Positions 1 through 9,180 of a stretch of DNA of 48,410 bases are shown here, in pieces (the first letter of the stretch is position 1; each line of letters begins with the position of its first letter). Source of the DNA: Algoriphagus chordae (lineage in GTDB: Bacteria; Bacteroidota; Bacteroidia; Cytophagales; Cyclobacteriaceae); NCBI RefSeq assembly GCF_003254055.1, contig NZ_QKZT01000027.1, positions 1 to 48,410 of the forward strand. The letters are read 5' to 3'. The notes under the pieces were generated by a model that saw only the letters and a program-made list of their open reading frames with translations, did no database searches and had not been told where the DNA came from. The position numbers were made by a program, and so were the translations under genes.

Positions 1-330
1 TGTGAAAACAGAATCAAAGAACTCAAGGATGATTTTGGCCTGGAAAGTTTTTGCTTACAGGATTTCTGGGCAACAGAAGCCTCGTTCAGATTCATCATGG
101 TAGCTTATAACCTAATGAGTTTATTCCGTCATTTTGCGCTGAATCATCATAATCGGGCCACCTTAAAAACACTGAAATCCTATTGCTTTGCATTAGGAGC
201 ATGGAAGGTAAATCATGCCAATAAGCAGGTATTGAAAATCTCATTACCTGCTAAAAAGAGGCCTTGGATGGATGGGATATTTGCCCAAATTCAAAACATA
301 AGCCCTCCATTCAATTATTCTAATGCATAA
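1..330 (+). pseudogene. IS1380-type transposase, C-terminal fragment at contig edge
   Basis: The open frame runs in from the left edge and stops at 328-330, giving about 109 residues of the C-terminal part of a DDE transposase. The pattern RIKELKDDFGLESF, then FWATEASFRF, then MVAYNLMSLFRHF is what I recognise from IS1380/IS4-like transposases. The same protein end is encoded in the opposite orientation at the right edge (48080-48410), with one substitution (Ser here, Asn there). The N-terminal part lies outside the window, so whether the gene is intact cannot be told. The family call rests on remembered motifs. Confidence 0.75.
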
Positions 331-343
331 TGCGGGTTTAACC
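1..343 (+). mobile_element. Insertion sequence 3' end, left copy
   Basis: Positions 1-343 match the reverse complement of 48067-48410 with only two mismatches that I can see (near base 48, and at 337). Sequence diverges completely beyond 343. The outer end is probably the GCGGG at 332-336, read from outside as CCCGCATTATGC, with TTAA one base further on (338-341) in both copies. TTAA may be target sequence or part of the terminal repeat; two copies cannot decide this. Confidence 0.7.
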
Positions 344-416
344 GCAGATAGCACAGAGTCCCGATGGCTATCGGGATCGCAGAGTGCGCAAGAAGTAATT
401 TTGTTGTTGTTGTTGT

Positions 417-436
417 CCTGCTTCTCCAGAAGCTGG
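417..436. repeat. Dispersed hairpin repeat, copy 1
   Basis: The sequence CCTGCTTCTCCAGAAGCTGG contains the inverted repeat GCTTCT/AGAAGC around CC. It recurs at 757-776 (identical), 24531-24549 (one base shorter match) and as a shorter form at 594-607, always between genes. This fits a REP-like intergenic element. Confidence 0.6.
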
Positions 437-593
437 ACTATTTCCTATAAGATACCTAAAATTCATTTTTCAATTCTCTCATCCATATATCTGCTGCTTA
501 TTGCGCTCGATTGACCTTATTAGTACAGGGTTTTTTAGTATCTGTTCTTCAACTAAATCAACTTTTCGATTTAGCAGTTTCTCCAATTTATTT

Positions 594-862
594 TTCTCCA
601 GAAGCTGTATTCACGGACTTTGATTACACAAAAGCTCGCCAATTTTCTTAGCGAGATTTTGCCTTATTGATACTAGTAATTTTTGAGACTGCGACTGAAA
701 ACTGATCACTAGCTTCTAAAACTACCTACAAATTTTTTCCCCACTTCTGTTGTTGTCCTGCTTCTCCAGAAGCTGGATTCACAGACATTGATAAGACAAA
801 AGCTCGTCGGATTCACCAACGAGCTTTTGCATACTGAGACTGTGACTGAAAACTGACCACTG
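594..862. repeat. Imperfect tandem duplication containing the hairpin repeat and a terminator
   Basis: Two modules, about 594-705 and 764-862, share the order TTCTCCAGAAGCTG, ATTCAC, ACAAAAGCTCG, a GAGN-TTTTGC arm, then GACTGAAAACTGA. The first copy has a mismatch in its terminator stem (630-660) and looks decayed; the second keeps a perfect stem (798-828). Confidence 0.6.
798..828 (-). terminator. Rho-independent terminator of gnd
   Basis: The 10-bp arms AAAAGCTCGT (798-807) and ACGAGCTTTT (819-828) pair perfectly around an 11-nt loop, 42 nt past the gnd stop codon. Read on the minus strand the stem ends in a TTTTG run. The symmetrical A/T ends mean it could act in both directions. Confidence 0.75.
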
Positions 863-869
863 CCAACTC

Positions 870-2282
870 TTATTTCCCCCATTCCGTATGGAAGATCCCG
901 TCACGATCAGTTCGCTCGTAGGTATGCGAACCGAAGTGATCACGCTGAGCTTGGATCAGGTTTAATGGTAATTTAGTCGAAGTGTAAGCATCGAAGTAAC
1001 TCAATGCCGAGGAAAGTCCTGGAACAGGAATGCCATTTTTCGCAGCGAAGGCAACTACCTGACGAACTGCAGGCAAAGTGCCTTGAACTTTTGGTACAAA
1101 GGAAGGCGAAAGCAGCAAGTTCGGGATGGAATTATCCGCGGTATAAGCTTCCGCGATATCCGCCAACAATCCCGCACGGATAATACAACCTGCTCTCCAG
1201 ATCTTAGCAATGGTGGACATATCCAGGTCATAGCCGTAATCCTTGGAAGCATACATGAGCTGATGCAAACCTTGAGAGTAAGCGATAATGAAAGAGAAAT
1301 ATAATGCTTGCTCTGCTTGAGCGATCAATTCTTCTTTGGCGATATGTGCTACTTCTGGTCGGGAGTATAGCTCGTCCGCTTGAACTCTCTCGTCTTTCAA
1401 AGCAGAAATCTCACGCATACTTACCGCCATATCGATGGTCGGAACAGGAATACCCAAATCCATAGCATTCTGAGAAGTCCATTTGCCTGTGCCTTTTTGC
1501 TTGGCTTTGTCCAGAATCATATCCACCAAATCAGCGCTGCTCAACTCATCCTTTTGAGTAAAGATCTCAGCAGTAATTTCTACCAGAAATGATTGCAAAC
1601 GGCCTTTGTTCCAAGTATCGTAAACTTGGTGAAGTTCTTCATTGGATAGTTCACAGGACTTTTTCAGCAGGTCATAAATCTCAGAAGTCAACTGCATCAT
1701 GGCGTACTCAATGCCGTTGTGCACCATCTTCACATAATTCCCAGCTGATTTTGGTCCTAGGTAAGCCACGCATGGTTCGCCTTTATATTTAGCAGAAACT
1801 GCTTCGAAAATTGGTTTCACATGAGCATAGGCTTCCTTGTCTCCACCAGGCATGATACTCGGTCCTTTTCTCGCTCCCTCTGCTCCACCAGAAACCCCAG
1901 AACCAAAAAAGTGAATTCCTTTTTCTTTCAAATATGCCTCTCTTCTATCCGTATCGGTGAAAAATGAATTCCCACCATCTATAATGATATCACCTTTGTC
2001 TAATAATGGAAGTAGGCTTTCAATCGCCTGATCTACGATTTTTCCCGCTGGAACTAGAAGCATGATTTTCCTTGGCGAAGTCAATGCCTCCACAAAAGTC
2101 TTGATATCAGTTGAAGCACTCACTTTTTCCAGATTTCCTCCTTCTTCTTTCAATGCATCCACTTTCTCCGGATCCAGATCGTAGCCAAAAGCTTTGAAAT
2201 TATTGTCGGCGACATTCAAAATAAAATTTCGCCCCATCACGCCAAGGCCAACTAATCCAAAATCATAATTTGTGTTCTCCAT
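870..2282 (-). CDS. gnd: 6-phosphogluconate dehydrogenase (decarboxylating)
   Basis: This 470-residue protein oxidatively decarboxylates 6-phosphogluconate to ribulose 5-phosphate with reduction of NADP+, in the cytosol. Visible features are the N-terminal dinucleotide fold (G12-x-G14-xx-G17), the family signature IIDGGNSFFTDTDRR, the substrate segment GSGVSGGAEGARKGPSIMPGG, and the catalytic K185 with H188-N189 in KMVHNGIEY. Length matches the usual 470 residues, so it is complete. It is divergent from zwf, separated by 195 bp, and the three oxidative pentose phosphate enzymes are thus together. A strong terminator follows at 798-828. Confidence 0.97.
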   Translation of the reverse strand: MENTNYDFGLVGLGVMGRNFILNVADNNFKAFGYDLDPEKVDALKEEGGNLEKVSASTDIKTFVEALTSPRKIMLLVPAGKIVDQAIESLLPLLDKGDIIIDGGNSFFTDTDRREAYLKEKGIHFFGSGVSGGAEGARKGPSIMPGGDKEAYAHVKPIFEAVSAKYKGEPCVAYLGPKSAGNYVKMVHNGIEYAMMQLTSEIYDLLKKSCELSNEELHQVYDTWNKGRLQSFLVEITAEIFTQKDELSSADLVDMILDKAKQKGTGKWTSQNAMDLGIPVPTIDMAVSMREISALKDERVQADELYSRPEVAHIAKEELIAQAEQALYFSFIIAYSQGLHQLMYASKDYGYDLDMSTIAKIWRAGCIIRAGLLADIAEAYTADNSIPNLLLSPSFVPKVQGTLPAVRQVVAFAAKNGIPVPGLSSALSYFDAYTSTKLPLNLIQAQRDHFGSHTYERTDRDGIFHTEWGK

Positions 2283-2394
2283 CTTTTCTATTTGTTATTT
2301 TTCAAATTTGCTCCTATGCCTTAGCGCTTGCAAGGTTAGAAATAAATATGGGTTATTTTTGCGTCTCTTGATTCCAAAATTAATGGATTGAAGG

Positions 2395-2423
2395 TTGGCT
2401 TTCTAGTAAGATTGATAAATTTG
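2395..2423 (+). promoter_or_regulatory. Bacteroidota-type promoter of zwf
   Basis: TTG at 2395-2397, 18 nt, then TAAATTTG at 2416-2423 fits the Bacteroidota primary sigma consensus (TTG and TAnnTTTG). It would start transcription near 2430, about 48 nt before the zwf ATG. No equally good match was found for gnd on the other strand. Confidence 0.6.
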
Positions 2424-2477
2424 TGACCGCCTAAAGCTAGGTTTTAATACAAAAAACATAAAAATACGCCCGTACTG

Positions 2478-4004
2478 ATGAAGAAAACACAAAACCAGAT
2501 GCTTATAATTTTTGGTGCGTCAGGTGATTTGACTGCACGAAAACTGGTTCCGGCAATATATAACCTGTACAAGGGTAAGCATCTTCCCGAAAATTTTGTG
2601 GTTTTGGGGGCGAGCAGAAGTGCAATGACTGATGAAGAATTCCGCCAGAAAGTTGTTCAGGAAAGTGAGTTTTTGAAGGATAGAATCAGTAAGGAAGAGA
2701 AAGCCTATATCGCTGATTTTGCTGAGAAGATGTTTTATGAAGATTTGGGCGATAATTATGATAGCAAGTATGATGGCTTGGCGAAGAGAATTCAAAAGCT
2801 AAATAAGGAAAAAGGTTGTGATGAGAACTATATTTTCTACCTATCCACTCCTCCAAGTTTGTATGAGGTAATTGCTAAGAACCTTTGCGAAGCTGGTTTG
2901 ACCACCGAAGAAAATGGCTGGAAACGAATCATTGTGGAAAAGCCATTTGGTTACAGTTTGGCTACCGCAAAAGAGCTGAATGCAGGTTTGCACAAGTATT
3001 TCAAAGAGCCTCAGGTCTATAGAATTGATCATTATTTGGGGAAAGAAACCGTTCAAAACTTATTGGTAACACGTTTTTCCAATTCTATTTTTGAGCCGAC
3101 TTGGAATCGCCGATACATTCATCATGTGGAAATCACCAATGCTGAGACTGTAGGCGTGGAAAAGCGTGGTGGATATTATGACAAGTCGGGTGCACTTCGG
3201 GATATGTTCCAAAGTCACTTACTTCAGGTTGTTTCGCTGATCGTAATGGAGCCACCGATTAATTCCAGCGCGGAGGAAATTCGTGATGAGAAGGTTAAAG
3301 CCTTGAAATCACTTCGTGTAATGACAAGCGATGAAGAACTTGCTACTCATACAATGAAAGGCCAATATGTAGCCTCAACAATAAATGGCAAAAAAGTAAA
3401 AGGATATCGGGAGGAAGATGGTGTAGATCCTAACTCTAAGACAGAAACCTTTGCTGCGGTTAAGTTTTTTGTGGACAACTGGCGCTGGAAAGGCGTTCCT
3501 TTCTATGTCCGCACTGCCAAATATATGCCTACTAAAGTGACGGAAGTGGTGATCCACTTTAAATCCCCAGCTCATGAGGTGTTCAAAAGTCAGGATGTTT
3601 ACAAAAAAGATAATAAGATCATCATCCGGATTCAGCCTGATGAAGGAATCTTGATGAAGTTCGGAGTGAAAGTCCCTGGTCTAGGATTCCATGTAGAGCA
3701 GGCTAATATGGATTTCTACTACTCCGACTTAGACTCAGCGGAGATTATGGATGCCTACGAAAGATTACTGTTGGATGCGATGCAAGGTGATGCCACGCTT
3801 TATGCCAGAGCTGATGAGGTGGAGGCTGCTTGGAGATTTGTAGATCCGATCTTGAAATACTGGGAAAATGAGGATGTCCCAACGTATGGGTATGCAGCAG
3901 GAACTTGGGGGCCAAGAAATTCTGATGATATGTTTGAAGGTCACTTCGGCTGGAGAAATCCAGGAAATCGCCTAACTGACGAAACAGGCTTCTGTATTTT
4001 ATAG
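2478..4004 (+). CDS. zwf: Glucose-6-phosphate 1-dehydrogenase
   Basis: This enzyme oxidises glucose 6-phosphate to 6-phosphogluconolactone, the first step of the oxidative pentose phosphate pathway. The 508-residue protein has the N-terminal coenzyme motif FGASGDLTARK (G13 to D17) and the active-site signature RIDHYLGKE at residues 182-190, and its length is normal. The ATG at 2478 sits about 48 nt behind a good promoter. pgl follows on the same strand after a 244-bp gap containing repeats, so co-transcription is likely but not tight. Confidence 0.97.
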   Translation: MKKTQNQMLIIFGASGDLTARKLVPAIYNLYKGKHLPENFVVLGASRSAMTDEEFRQKVVQESEFLKDRISKEEKAYIADFAEKMFYEDLGDNYDSKYDGLAKRIQKLNKEKGCDENYIFYLSTPPSLYEVIAKNLCEAGLTTEENGWKRIIVEKPFGYSLATAKELNAGLHKYFKEPQVYRIDHYLGKETVQNLLVTRFSNSIFEPTWNRRYIHHVEITNAETVGVEKRGGYYDKSGALRDMFQSHLLQVVSLIVMEPPINSSAEEIRDEKVKALKSLRVMTSDEELATHTMKGQYVASTINGKKVKGYREEDGVDPNSKTETFAAVKFFVDNWRWKGVPFYVRTAKYMPTKVTEVVIHFKSPAHEVFKSQDVYKKDNKIIIRIQPDEGILMKFGVKVPGLGFHVEQANMDFYYSDLDSAEIMDAYERLLLDAMQGDATLYARADEVEAAWRFVDPILKYWENEDVPTYGYAAGTWGPRNSDDMFEGHFGWRNPGNRLTDETGFCIL

Positions 4005-4248
4005 ATTAAAAATCAGCACAGAGGTCAATGAGTTCCGATAACTACCGTGATCTCAGAGAGTGCAGTTGATAAACATTTAGCTGAAATCCCTAGATAACAT
4101 AGCCCCGCCTGAAAGGCTGGATAATTTATCTATCTCAAAGCTCTGAAGCCTGCCAGGCAGGTAGGCAGAGAGTGAAATAGAAATTCAAACCATTATAATA
4201 AAGTCCCAAATGCTGCATAAGTAGGGATTTCATAAATCTACTAGACTA
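4005..4248. repeat. zwf-pgl spacer with palindromic repeats
   Basis: The spacer has no gene. It holds a segment around 4014-4063 resembling the 351-383 sequence (CACAGAG, then CCGAT, then GAGAGTGC or similar) and the near-perfect palindrome CCTGCCAGGCAGG at 4149-4161, followed by a further GTAGGCAG. These look like dispersed intergenic repeats; they may affect how much zwf transcript reads into pgl. Confidence 0.5.
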
Positions 4249-4962
4249 ATGACGATTAAGATATACGATACCAAAGATCAAGTTGCCAAGGAGTTTTCTG
4301 AATACTTCAGAGACTTGGCAGCCAGCGATCAGACCCTCCACATCGCACTTTCCGGAGGCAGCACGCCAAAGATTATTTTTGATTATTTGGCAGAGCACTT
4401 TGGTACTGAAATCGACTGGTCAAAGATCAACTTCTACTGGGGAGATGAGCGCTGTGTCTCTCCTACTGATTCAGAAAGCAATTACAAAATGACAGTGGAT
4501 CATTTGCTATCGAAGATCGAGATTCCTGCTACTAATATCCATCGAGTTCTGGGAGAAAATGAGCCAGAAGGAGAAGCTGTTCGCTATAGCAAGGTATTGG
4601 ATGCTGAGCTTCCAAAGTTGAATGATATACCTCAATTTGATTTGGTCATGCTCGGCATGGGCGATGATGGACATACCGTTTCCATTTTCCCAAATTCCAT
4701 TTCACTTTGGGATTCTCCAGAGAACTGTGTGGTAGCTACGCACCCCGACTCAGGCCAAAAGCGAGTGACTATCACAGGGAAAATCGTAAATAATGCCAAA
4801 GCAGTTGCCTTCTTAGTAACTGGTGCCGGGAAAGCGGAGAAAGTGCAGGAAATCATCAAAAAAGAAAAGGATTTCGCGAGCTATCCAGCAAATTTGGTAC
4901 AGCCATCGCATGGAGATCTGATCTGGTTTATGGATCAGGATGCTGCCAAAGGGATTCAATAG
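4249..4962 (+). CDS. pgl: 6-phosphogluconolactonase
   Basis: This 237-residue protein hydrolyses 6-phosphogluconolactone to 6-phosphogluconate, linking the zwf and gnd steps. It has the NagB/Pgl-type sugar-phosphate motif SGGSTPK (35-41), the segment INFYWGDERCV, and the Pgl signature MLGMGDDGHTVSIFP. Length is typical of the DevB/Pgl family. It lies downstream of zwf and is closed by a terminator at 5008-5041. Confidence 0.95.
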   Translation: MTIKIYDTKDQVAKEFSEYFRDLAASDQTLHIALSGGSTPKIIFDYLAEHFGTEIDWSKINFYWGDERCVSPTDSESNYKMTVDHLLSKIEIPATNIHRVLGENEPEGEAVRYSKVLDAELPKLNDIPQFDLVMLGMGDDGHTVSIFPNSISLWDSPENCVVATHPDSGQKRVTITGKIVNNAKAVAFLVTGAGKAEKVQEIIKKEKDFASYPANLVQPSHGDLIWFMDQDAAKGIQ

Positions 4963-5007
4963 AATCTTTAAAGAAGTCCGCGTGTCGAACTTCTTACAAA
5001 TTCAAAT

Positions 5008-5041
5008 AGCGATTGGGATTAGATTCTCAGTCGCTTTTTTA
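5008..5041 (+). terminator. Terminator after pgl
   Basis: AGCGATTGGGA (5008-5018) pairs with TCTCAGTCGCT (5025-5035) with two wobble pairs and a 6-nt loop, followed by a T run. It lies 46 nt past the pgl stop codon. Confidence 0.75.
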
Positions 5042-5097
5042 TTTCTATTCGCCTTGAAAACCCTTACCTTTTTGATCTAAACGATCTTAATCAAAAG

Positions 5098-5892
5098 ATG
5101 AAACTTGAGAAGCCTTTACTTTTTACCCTCCTAGCCATTTTGATCAGCTTGAGCTCTTATGCGCAAGACCCTACTTTCCCTGAATATAAATCCGAGCAGT
5201 TTTCCTTTGAAGGACACGATGCCAAGGTAATTTTTCCAAATAAGCCCAATGCTGAGAAGCTGTGGATCTGGAGAGCTAGATTTTGGGGGCATGAACCACA
5301 ATTAGACAAGGCATTGCTAGATCGAGGATTTCATGTAGTCTATGTAGATGTGGCAAACCTCTATGGAAATGATGAGGCTGTGGAGATTTGGGATAACTTT
5401 TACAAGTTCTGCCGAAAGAACTATGGCCTAAACAAAAAAGTGGTGCTAGAAGGAATGAGTCGAGGTGGATTGATTATTTATAATTGGGCGGCTCAAAACA
5501 CCAAGAAAGTATTTAGCATTTACGCAGATGCCCCCGTTTGCGATATCAAGAGTTGGCCGGGCGGACTGTATGCCGGTAAAGGCAGCCCTGTAGATTGGGA
5601 AAGGTGTCTAGCTGCTTATGGATTAGATGCCAATACAGTGTTGGAATTCAAAGGAATTCCTATTTATAATAGTATCAAAGTTGCCAAAGCTGGTATTCCC
5701 GTCATCCACGTATATGGCGATTCGGATGAAGTAGTTCCTTATGAAGAAAACACAGCTTTGCTTGCTGAGCAGTTCCGAATGGCTGGCGGAACAATCGTAC
5801 TAATACCTAAAGAGGGTATTGGACATCATCCACATTCATTGAAAGATCCTACCCCACTCGTTGAGTTTATTATGAAAAGTATTCAGCAATAG
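5098..5892 (+). CDS. Secreted alpha/beta hydrolase, substrate unknown
   Basis: The 264-residue protein starts with a signal peptide (hydrophobic residues 6-21, likely cut after SYA at about residue 22). The nucleophile elbow GMSRGG gives S121, D208 or D210 in GDSDEVVP is the likely acid, and H243 or H244 in GIGHHPHS the base, so a complete hydrolase triad is visible. It probably acts in the periplasm or outside the cell. Such prolyl-oligopeptidase-like hydrolases often act on esters of polysaccharide or xenobiotic substrates, but nothing nearby fixes the substrate. It has its own position between the pgl terminator and a hairpin at 5926-5949. Confidence 0.8.
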   Translation: MKLEKPLLFTLLAILISLSSYAQDPTFPEYKSEQFSFEGHDAKVIFPNKPNAEKLWIWRARFWGHEPQLDKALLDRGFHVVYVDVANLYGNDEAVEIWDNFYKFCRKNYGLNKKVVLEGMSRGGLIIYNWAAQNTKKVFSIYADAPVCDIKSWPGGLYAGKGSPVDWERCLAAYGLDANTVLEFKGIPIYNSIKVAKAGIPVIHVYGDSDEVVPYEENTALLAEQFRMAGGTIVLIPKEGIGHHPHSLKDPTPLVEFIMKSIQQ

Positions 5893-5925
5893 CCGGATAG
5901 CAAAACAGCTGTACACTTAACATTT

Positions 5926-5949
5926 TGCCAAACTTTACAAGGTTTGGCA
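5926..5949. other. Hairpin between hydrolase and LVIVD genes
   Basis: TGCCAAAC (5926-5933) pairs with GTTTGGCA (5942-5949) around an 8-nt loop. There is no T run on the plus strand, so it is a weak terminator candidate at best; it may instead be an RNA-stabilising 3' structure. Confidence 0.45.
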
Positions 5950-5991
5950 TGCAGGATTCGCTAAATTCAAAATCCATCTAAAACCCCAGCC

Positions 5992-7974
5992 ATGAAAAAG
6001 TTTTTAATCTTCGCTTTTCTACTATTGCTATCTGTAGGTTTTCTACAAGCACAAGACTTATCTATTGAAGTAAGTTCTAAGGATGTTTCCATGAACATCG
6101 GCCAAACTATGCAGCTTGGCGCTGCTGTGGTAGATGCATCTGGAAAGAAAGTAGCTGATAGAGAGTTTATCTTTTATTCTACAAATTCACGTGCCTTAAC
6201 GGTAGTGGATAGCACCGGCATGGCTACGGCCGTCAAACACGGAGAGTATGATGTAATTGTAATCAGCCCAGGTGATCCTCAATTGAGATCCAATATCAAA
6301 GTAACGGTAGCGCCTGCAGCAATCTCCAAAGTAGAAATTGCCCCCCTCCCTGAGCATGTGTATGCCGGAGTTACTGTTCCATTGGAAATCAAAGTGACTG
6401 ACAAGGCAGGGTTTGAAAGACCGGAAAAAGTAGTCAAATTAACTTCCTCAGATGAGCGTAAAGTGGGCATAGCCCCTTTCGACAAATTGATTGCCAAGGA
6501 AAAAGGAAAAGTGATGATCACTGCATCCGTGGATGGAGTGGAGCAAAAGCTAGAGGTAGATGTACTAGAAAACCCTATTGCTGAGATTCATTTAAAATCC
6601 GATATGGTAGAAGGTAGGTCAGGTGATGTCTTTACACTGACTGCTGTGGCATTAGACAAACATGGAAATGAGATTGCAGATGCGCCGATCAATTTCTCCT
6701 TTACTGGAGAGTCTTTCGATGTATCGGCGGCTCCCTCGGGATTGATTACCCAGGAAGGAAAATTCGTGGCCGATGAGCCAGGACTCTACGTCTTGAATGC
6801 AACCTGTGGTCCAGCAGCAGCATCGGTGACAATACAGGCAAACAATCGAAACATCACTCGTCAAATTGATCTCATAGGCCAAGGATCGGTCAACGATAAG
6901 CACACTTCTGATCTTTGGGTATGGGAAGGAGTAGATGGTAGAGATTATGCTGTCACTGGAACCTGGGGTTCGGATGGTTCTGCATATTTCTGGGACGTGA
7001 CTGATCCAGCAGGAATCGAATTGATAGATTCGGTGAAGGTGGATGCGCGGACAGTGAATGATGTAAAAGTATCCGAGGACGGAAAAGTAGCAGTGATTTC
7101 AAGAGAAGGAGCCTCTAATAGAAAAAATGGCTTAGTGATCGTCGATGTAAGTAATCCTAGAGATGCCAAAATCATCTCCGAATTCTCTGAAAATCTCACT
7201 GGAGGAGTACACAATGTATTTATCTATCAAAATCACGTCTATGCCTTGAGTGCTGGGAGAAAGTATTACTCCATTAATATTGAAGATCCTGCTAACCCAA
7301 AAATCGTCGGAGAGTTTGAATTGGATACACCAGGACATGCCATTCACGATGTGTGGGTTGAAGATGGAATCGCTTATTCCTCCAATTGGTCTGACGGAGT
7401 ACAGCTAGTGGATGTGGGAAATGGCATAGCAGGTGGCACACCAGCCAATCCTGTACAATTTGCTAGTTATGCCTACCCAAGTGGTTCAAACCATGCTGCT
7501 TTCCCTTACAGGGATAAAAAGACAGGTAAATTCTATGTGATCCTAGGTGATGAAGAATTCCCTTATGGTCTAGACCCAGATGGACGCAAGCCTGGTAGAG
7601 CAGCTGGATTCTTACACGTCATAGATTTCACTGATCTCAAAAACCCAAAAGAAGTTGCCTGGTTTAAGGTGCCTCTTGCAGGCTCACACAATTTCTGGAT
7701 TGAAGATGATATTCTTTATGCTGCCTTCTACAATGGAGGAGTACGCGTAGTGGATATCAGTGGAGAACTTTTGGGAGATCTCAATCGCCAAGGCCGTGAA
7801 ATCGCCTGGATTGTACCAGCAGACCCTGATGGCTATGTATCAAATGCTCCATTCACCTGGGGCGCGCAACCGCACAAGGGGCATATTTTCTATTCAGATT
7901 GGAACAGTGGACTCTGGTCTGCCAAGTTGCAACCTGTAATACCAGAAAACTCCAAGATAGAAGAAGCTAAGTAG
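5992..7974 (+). CDS. Secreted protein with Ig-like domains and an LVIVD beta-propeller
   Basis: The 660-residue protein has a signal peptide ending near residue 20 (LQAQD). About residues 25-285 contain three bacterial Ig-like (BIG2-type) segments, for example around MNIGQTMQLGAAVVDASGK. From about 290 on it has LVIVD-type propeller repeats such as LVIVDVSNPRDAKII and VRVVDISGELL. LVIVD proteins are surface or secreted beta-propellers of unknown role. There is no lipobox and no type IX C-terminal domain that I can recognise. The next gene, also a secreted propeller, starts within 35 nt, so the two are probably one operon. Confidence 0.8.
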   Translation: MKKFLIFAFLLLLSVGFLQAQDLSIEVSSKDVSMNIGQTMQLGAAVVDASGKKVADREFIFYSTNSRALTVVDSTGMATAVKHGEYDVIVISPGDPQLRSNIKVTVAPAAISKVEIAPLPEHVYAGVTVPLEIKVTDKAGFERPEKVVKLTSSDERKVGIAPFDKLIAKEKGKVMITASVDGVEQKLEVDVLENPIAEIHLKSDMVEGRSGDVFTLTAVALDKHGNEIADAPINFSFTGESFDVSAAPSGLITQEGKFVADEPGLYVLNATCGPAAASVTIQANNRNITRQIDLIGQGSVNDKHTSDLWVWEGVDGRDYAVTGTWGSDGSAYFWDVTDPAGIELIDSVKVDARTVNDVKVSEDGKVAVISREGASNRKNGLVIVDVSNPRDAKIISEFSENLTGGVHNVFIYQNHVYALSAGRKYYSINIEDPANPKIVGEFELDTPGHAIHDVWVEDGIAYSSNWSDGVQLVDVGNGIAGGTPANPVQFASYAYPSGSNHAAFPYRDKKTGKFYVILGDEEFPYGLDPDGRKPGRAAGFLHVIDFTDLKNPKEVAWFKVPLAGSHNFWIEDDILYAAFYNGGVRVVDISGELLGDLNRQGREIAWIVPADPDGYVSNAPFTWGAQPHKGHIFYSDWNSGLWSAKLQPVIPENSKIEEAK

Positions 7975-8008
7975 AATCTGTATGTGTCAACTCACTCTAA
8001 AAATAAGC

Positions 8009-9118
8009 ATGATTAAGTCACTCCTTCTGATCGCAGCTCTTACGTTTAGTTTTGCGGCAAATGCGCAGAATTACTACGTATATGTCACTGCAGAGTCGGA
8101 AGATGAAGTTGCACTTATCAAATTTGATGGGAAAAATGCGACTATAGAAGAAACTATTCAAGTAGGAATATGGCCAGCTGAGATAGAAGGACCACATGGG
8201 ATAAATATAAGTCCTGATGGCAAATATTGGTACCTCTCTCTTGCCCATGGCAATCCTTATGGAACCCTATACAAGTATTCCACCGAGACAAATGAAGTGG
8301 TGAATACGGTGAAATTGGGGCTTTTCCCCGCTTCACTTCAGATTTCGAAGGCAACAGGACTATTATACTGCGTGAACTTTGACCTTCATGGTGACATGCT
8401 GCCGAGTACAGTGTCCGTCGTGGACCCAGAAGAAATGATCGAAATAGATCGCATAGAAACAGGAGTAATGCCTCATGGATCCAGAATTTCATCTGATGGC
8501 ATGTTTCATTATTCAGTGGGTATGATGTCTGGAGAGTTATTTGAAATTTCCACCACCAAATTGAAAGTGACCCGTAAGCTGAGTTTAGATGGAATGGAGG
8601 AAGATGGAGCAGCCATGGGGGGAATGGATCATTCTAAAATGGGACATGGCATGATGACAGAAGCTGCTCCAATGTATCATAGCGAAGTAAAACCCACCTG
8701 GGCTATGCCGCATCCTACCAATGGAAAAGTCTATGTGGCTGGCAATGGCACTGATGAGGTTTTGGAAGTGGATTTGGAAAAGTGGGAGATCACTAACCGA
8801 TTTAAAACAGGCAAAGCACCTTACAATTGTGATGTATCTCCAGATGGTCGCTATTTGGTAGTCACCTATAAAGGAAGCGGAGAAACTGGCATTTGGGATC
8901 TGGAAAGCAACTCGGAACTCCCAAGAGTGAAAAATACCCGAAAGGTGGCGCATGGAGTTTCGATCTCTTCAGATAGCAAATATGCTTTCATTTCTGTAGA
9001 AGGTATAGGTGGTGAACCAGGTACCTTAGATGTAATTGATATCCAAAAGGCAGAAAAAGTGGCCTCTGTAGATATGGGTAAGCAAGCGGGAGGAATCATC
9101 TTCTGGAAAATGGAGTAA
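8009..9118 (+). CDS. Secreted YVTN-type beta-propeller with a Met/His-rich loop
   Basis: I place the start at the ATG at 8009 because it leads straight into a signal peptide (MIKSLLLIAALTFSFAANA); an upstream in-frame ATG at 7982 adds nine unlikely residues. The mature protein of about 350 residues has repeated blades with SPDGKYWYLSL and SPDGRYLVVTY, typical of the YVTN/cytochrome-d1-like propeller family. An insertion at about 8590-8685 is rich in Met and His (MGGMDHSKMGHGMM), which resembles copper or other metal binding loops. It lies 34 nt behind the LVIVD gene, and the two may work together outside the inner membrane. Confidence 0.8.
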   Translation: MIKSLLLIAALTFSFAANAQNYYVYVTAESEDEVALIKFDGKNATIEETIQVGIWPAEIEGPHGINISPDGKYWYLSLAHGNPYGTLYKYSTETNEVVNTVKLGLFPASLQISKATGLLYCVNFDLHGDMLPSTVSVVDPEEMIEIDRIETGVMPHGSRISSDGMFHYSVGMMSGELFEISTTKLKVTRKLSLDGMEEDGAAMGGMDHSKMGHGMMTEAAPMYHSEVKPTWAMPHPTNGKVYVAGNGTDEVLEVDLEKWEITNRFKTGKAPYNCDVSPDGRYLVVTYKGSGETGIWDLESNSELPRVKNTRKVAHGVSISSDSKYAFISVEGIGGEPGTLDVIDIQKAEKVASVDMGKQAGGIIFWKME

Positions 9119-9180
9119 TCAGGAATTTTTTCCTTGAACAATATCAGGAATATTTATAACAGCCTTTTAGCTACTGAACT

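Larger units (their letters stand above)
344..869. other. Gene-less repeat-rich region between IS end and gnd
   Basis: No credible gene is seen here; short open frames are not protein-like. The region holds a hairpin with stem CCCGAT/ATCGGG at 360-375, a (TTG)5 run at 401-415, three copies of a small hairpin repeat (417-436, 594-607, 757-776) and an imperfect tandem duplication (594-705 and 764-862). The second duplicate contains the gnd terminator. Confidence 0.7.

Noticed and set aside
323..514. Open frame of 63 codons after the left IS end
   Set aside because: It runs over the IS end, a hairpin, the TTG run and the dispersed repeat; no coding signal.
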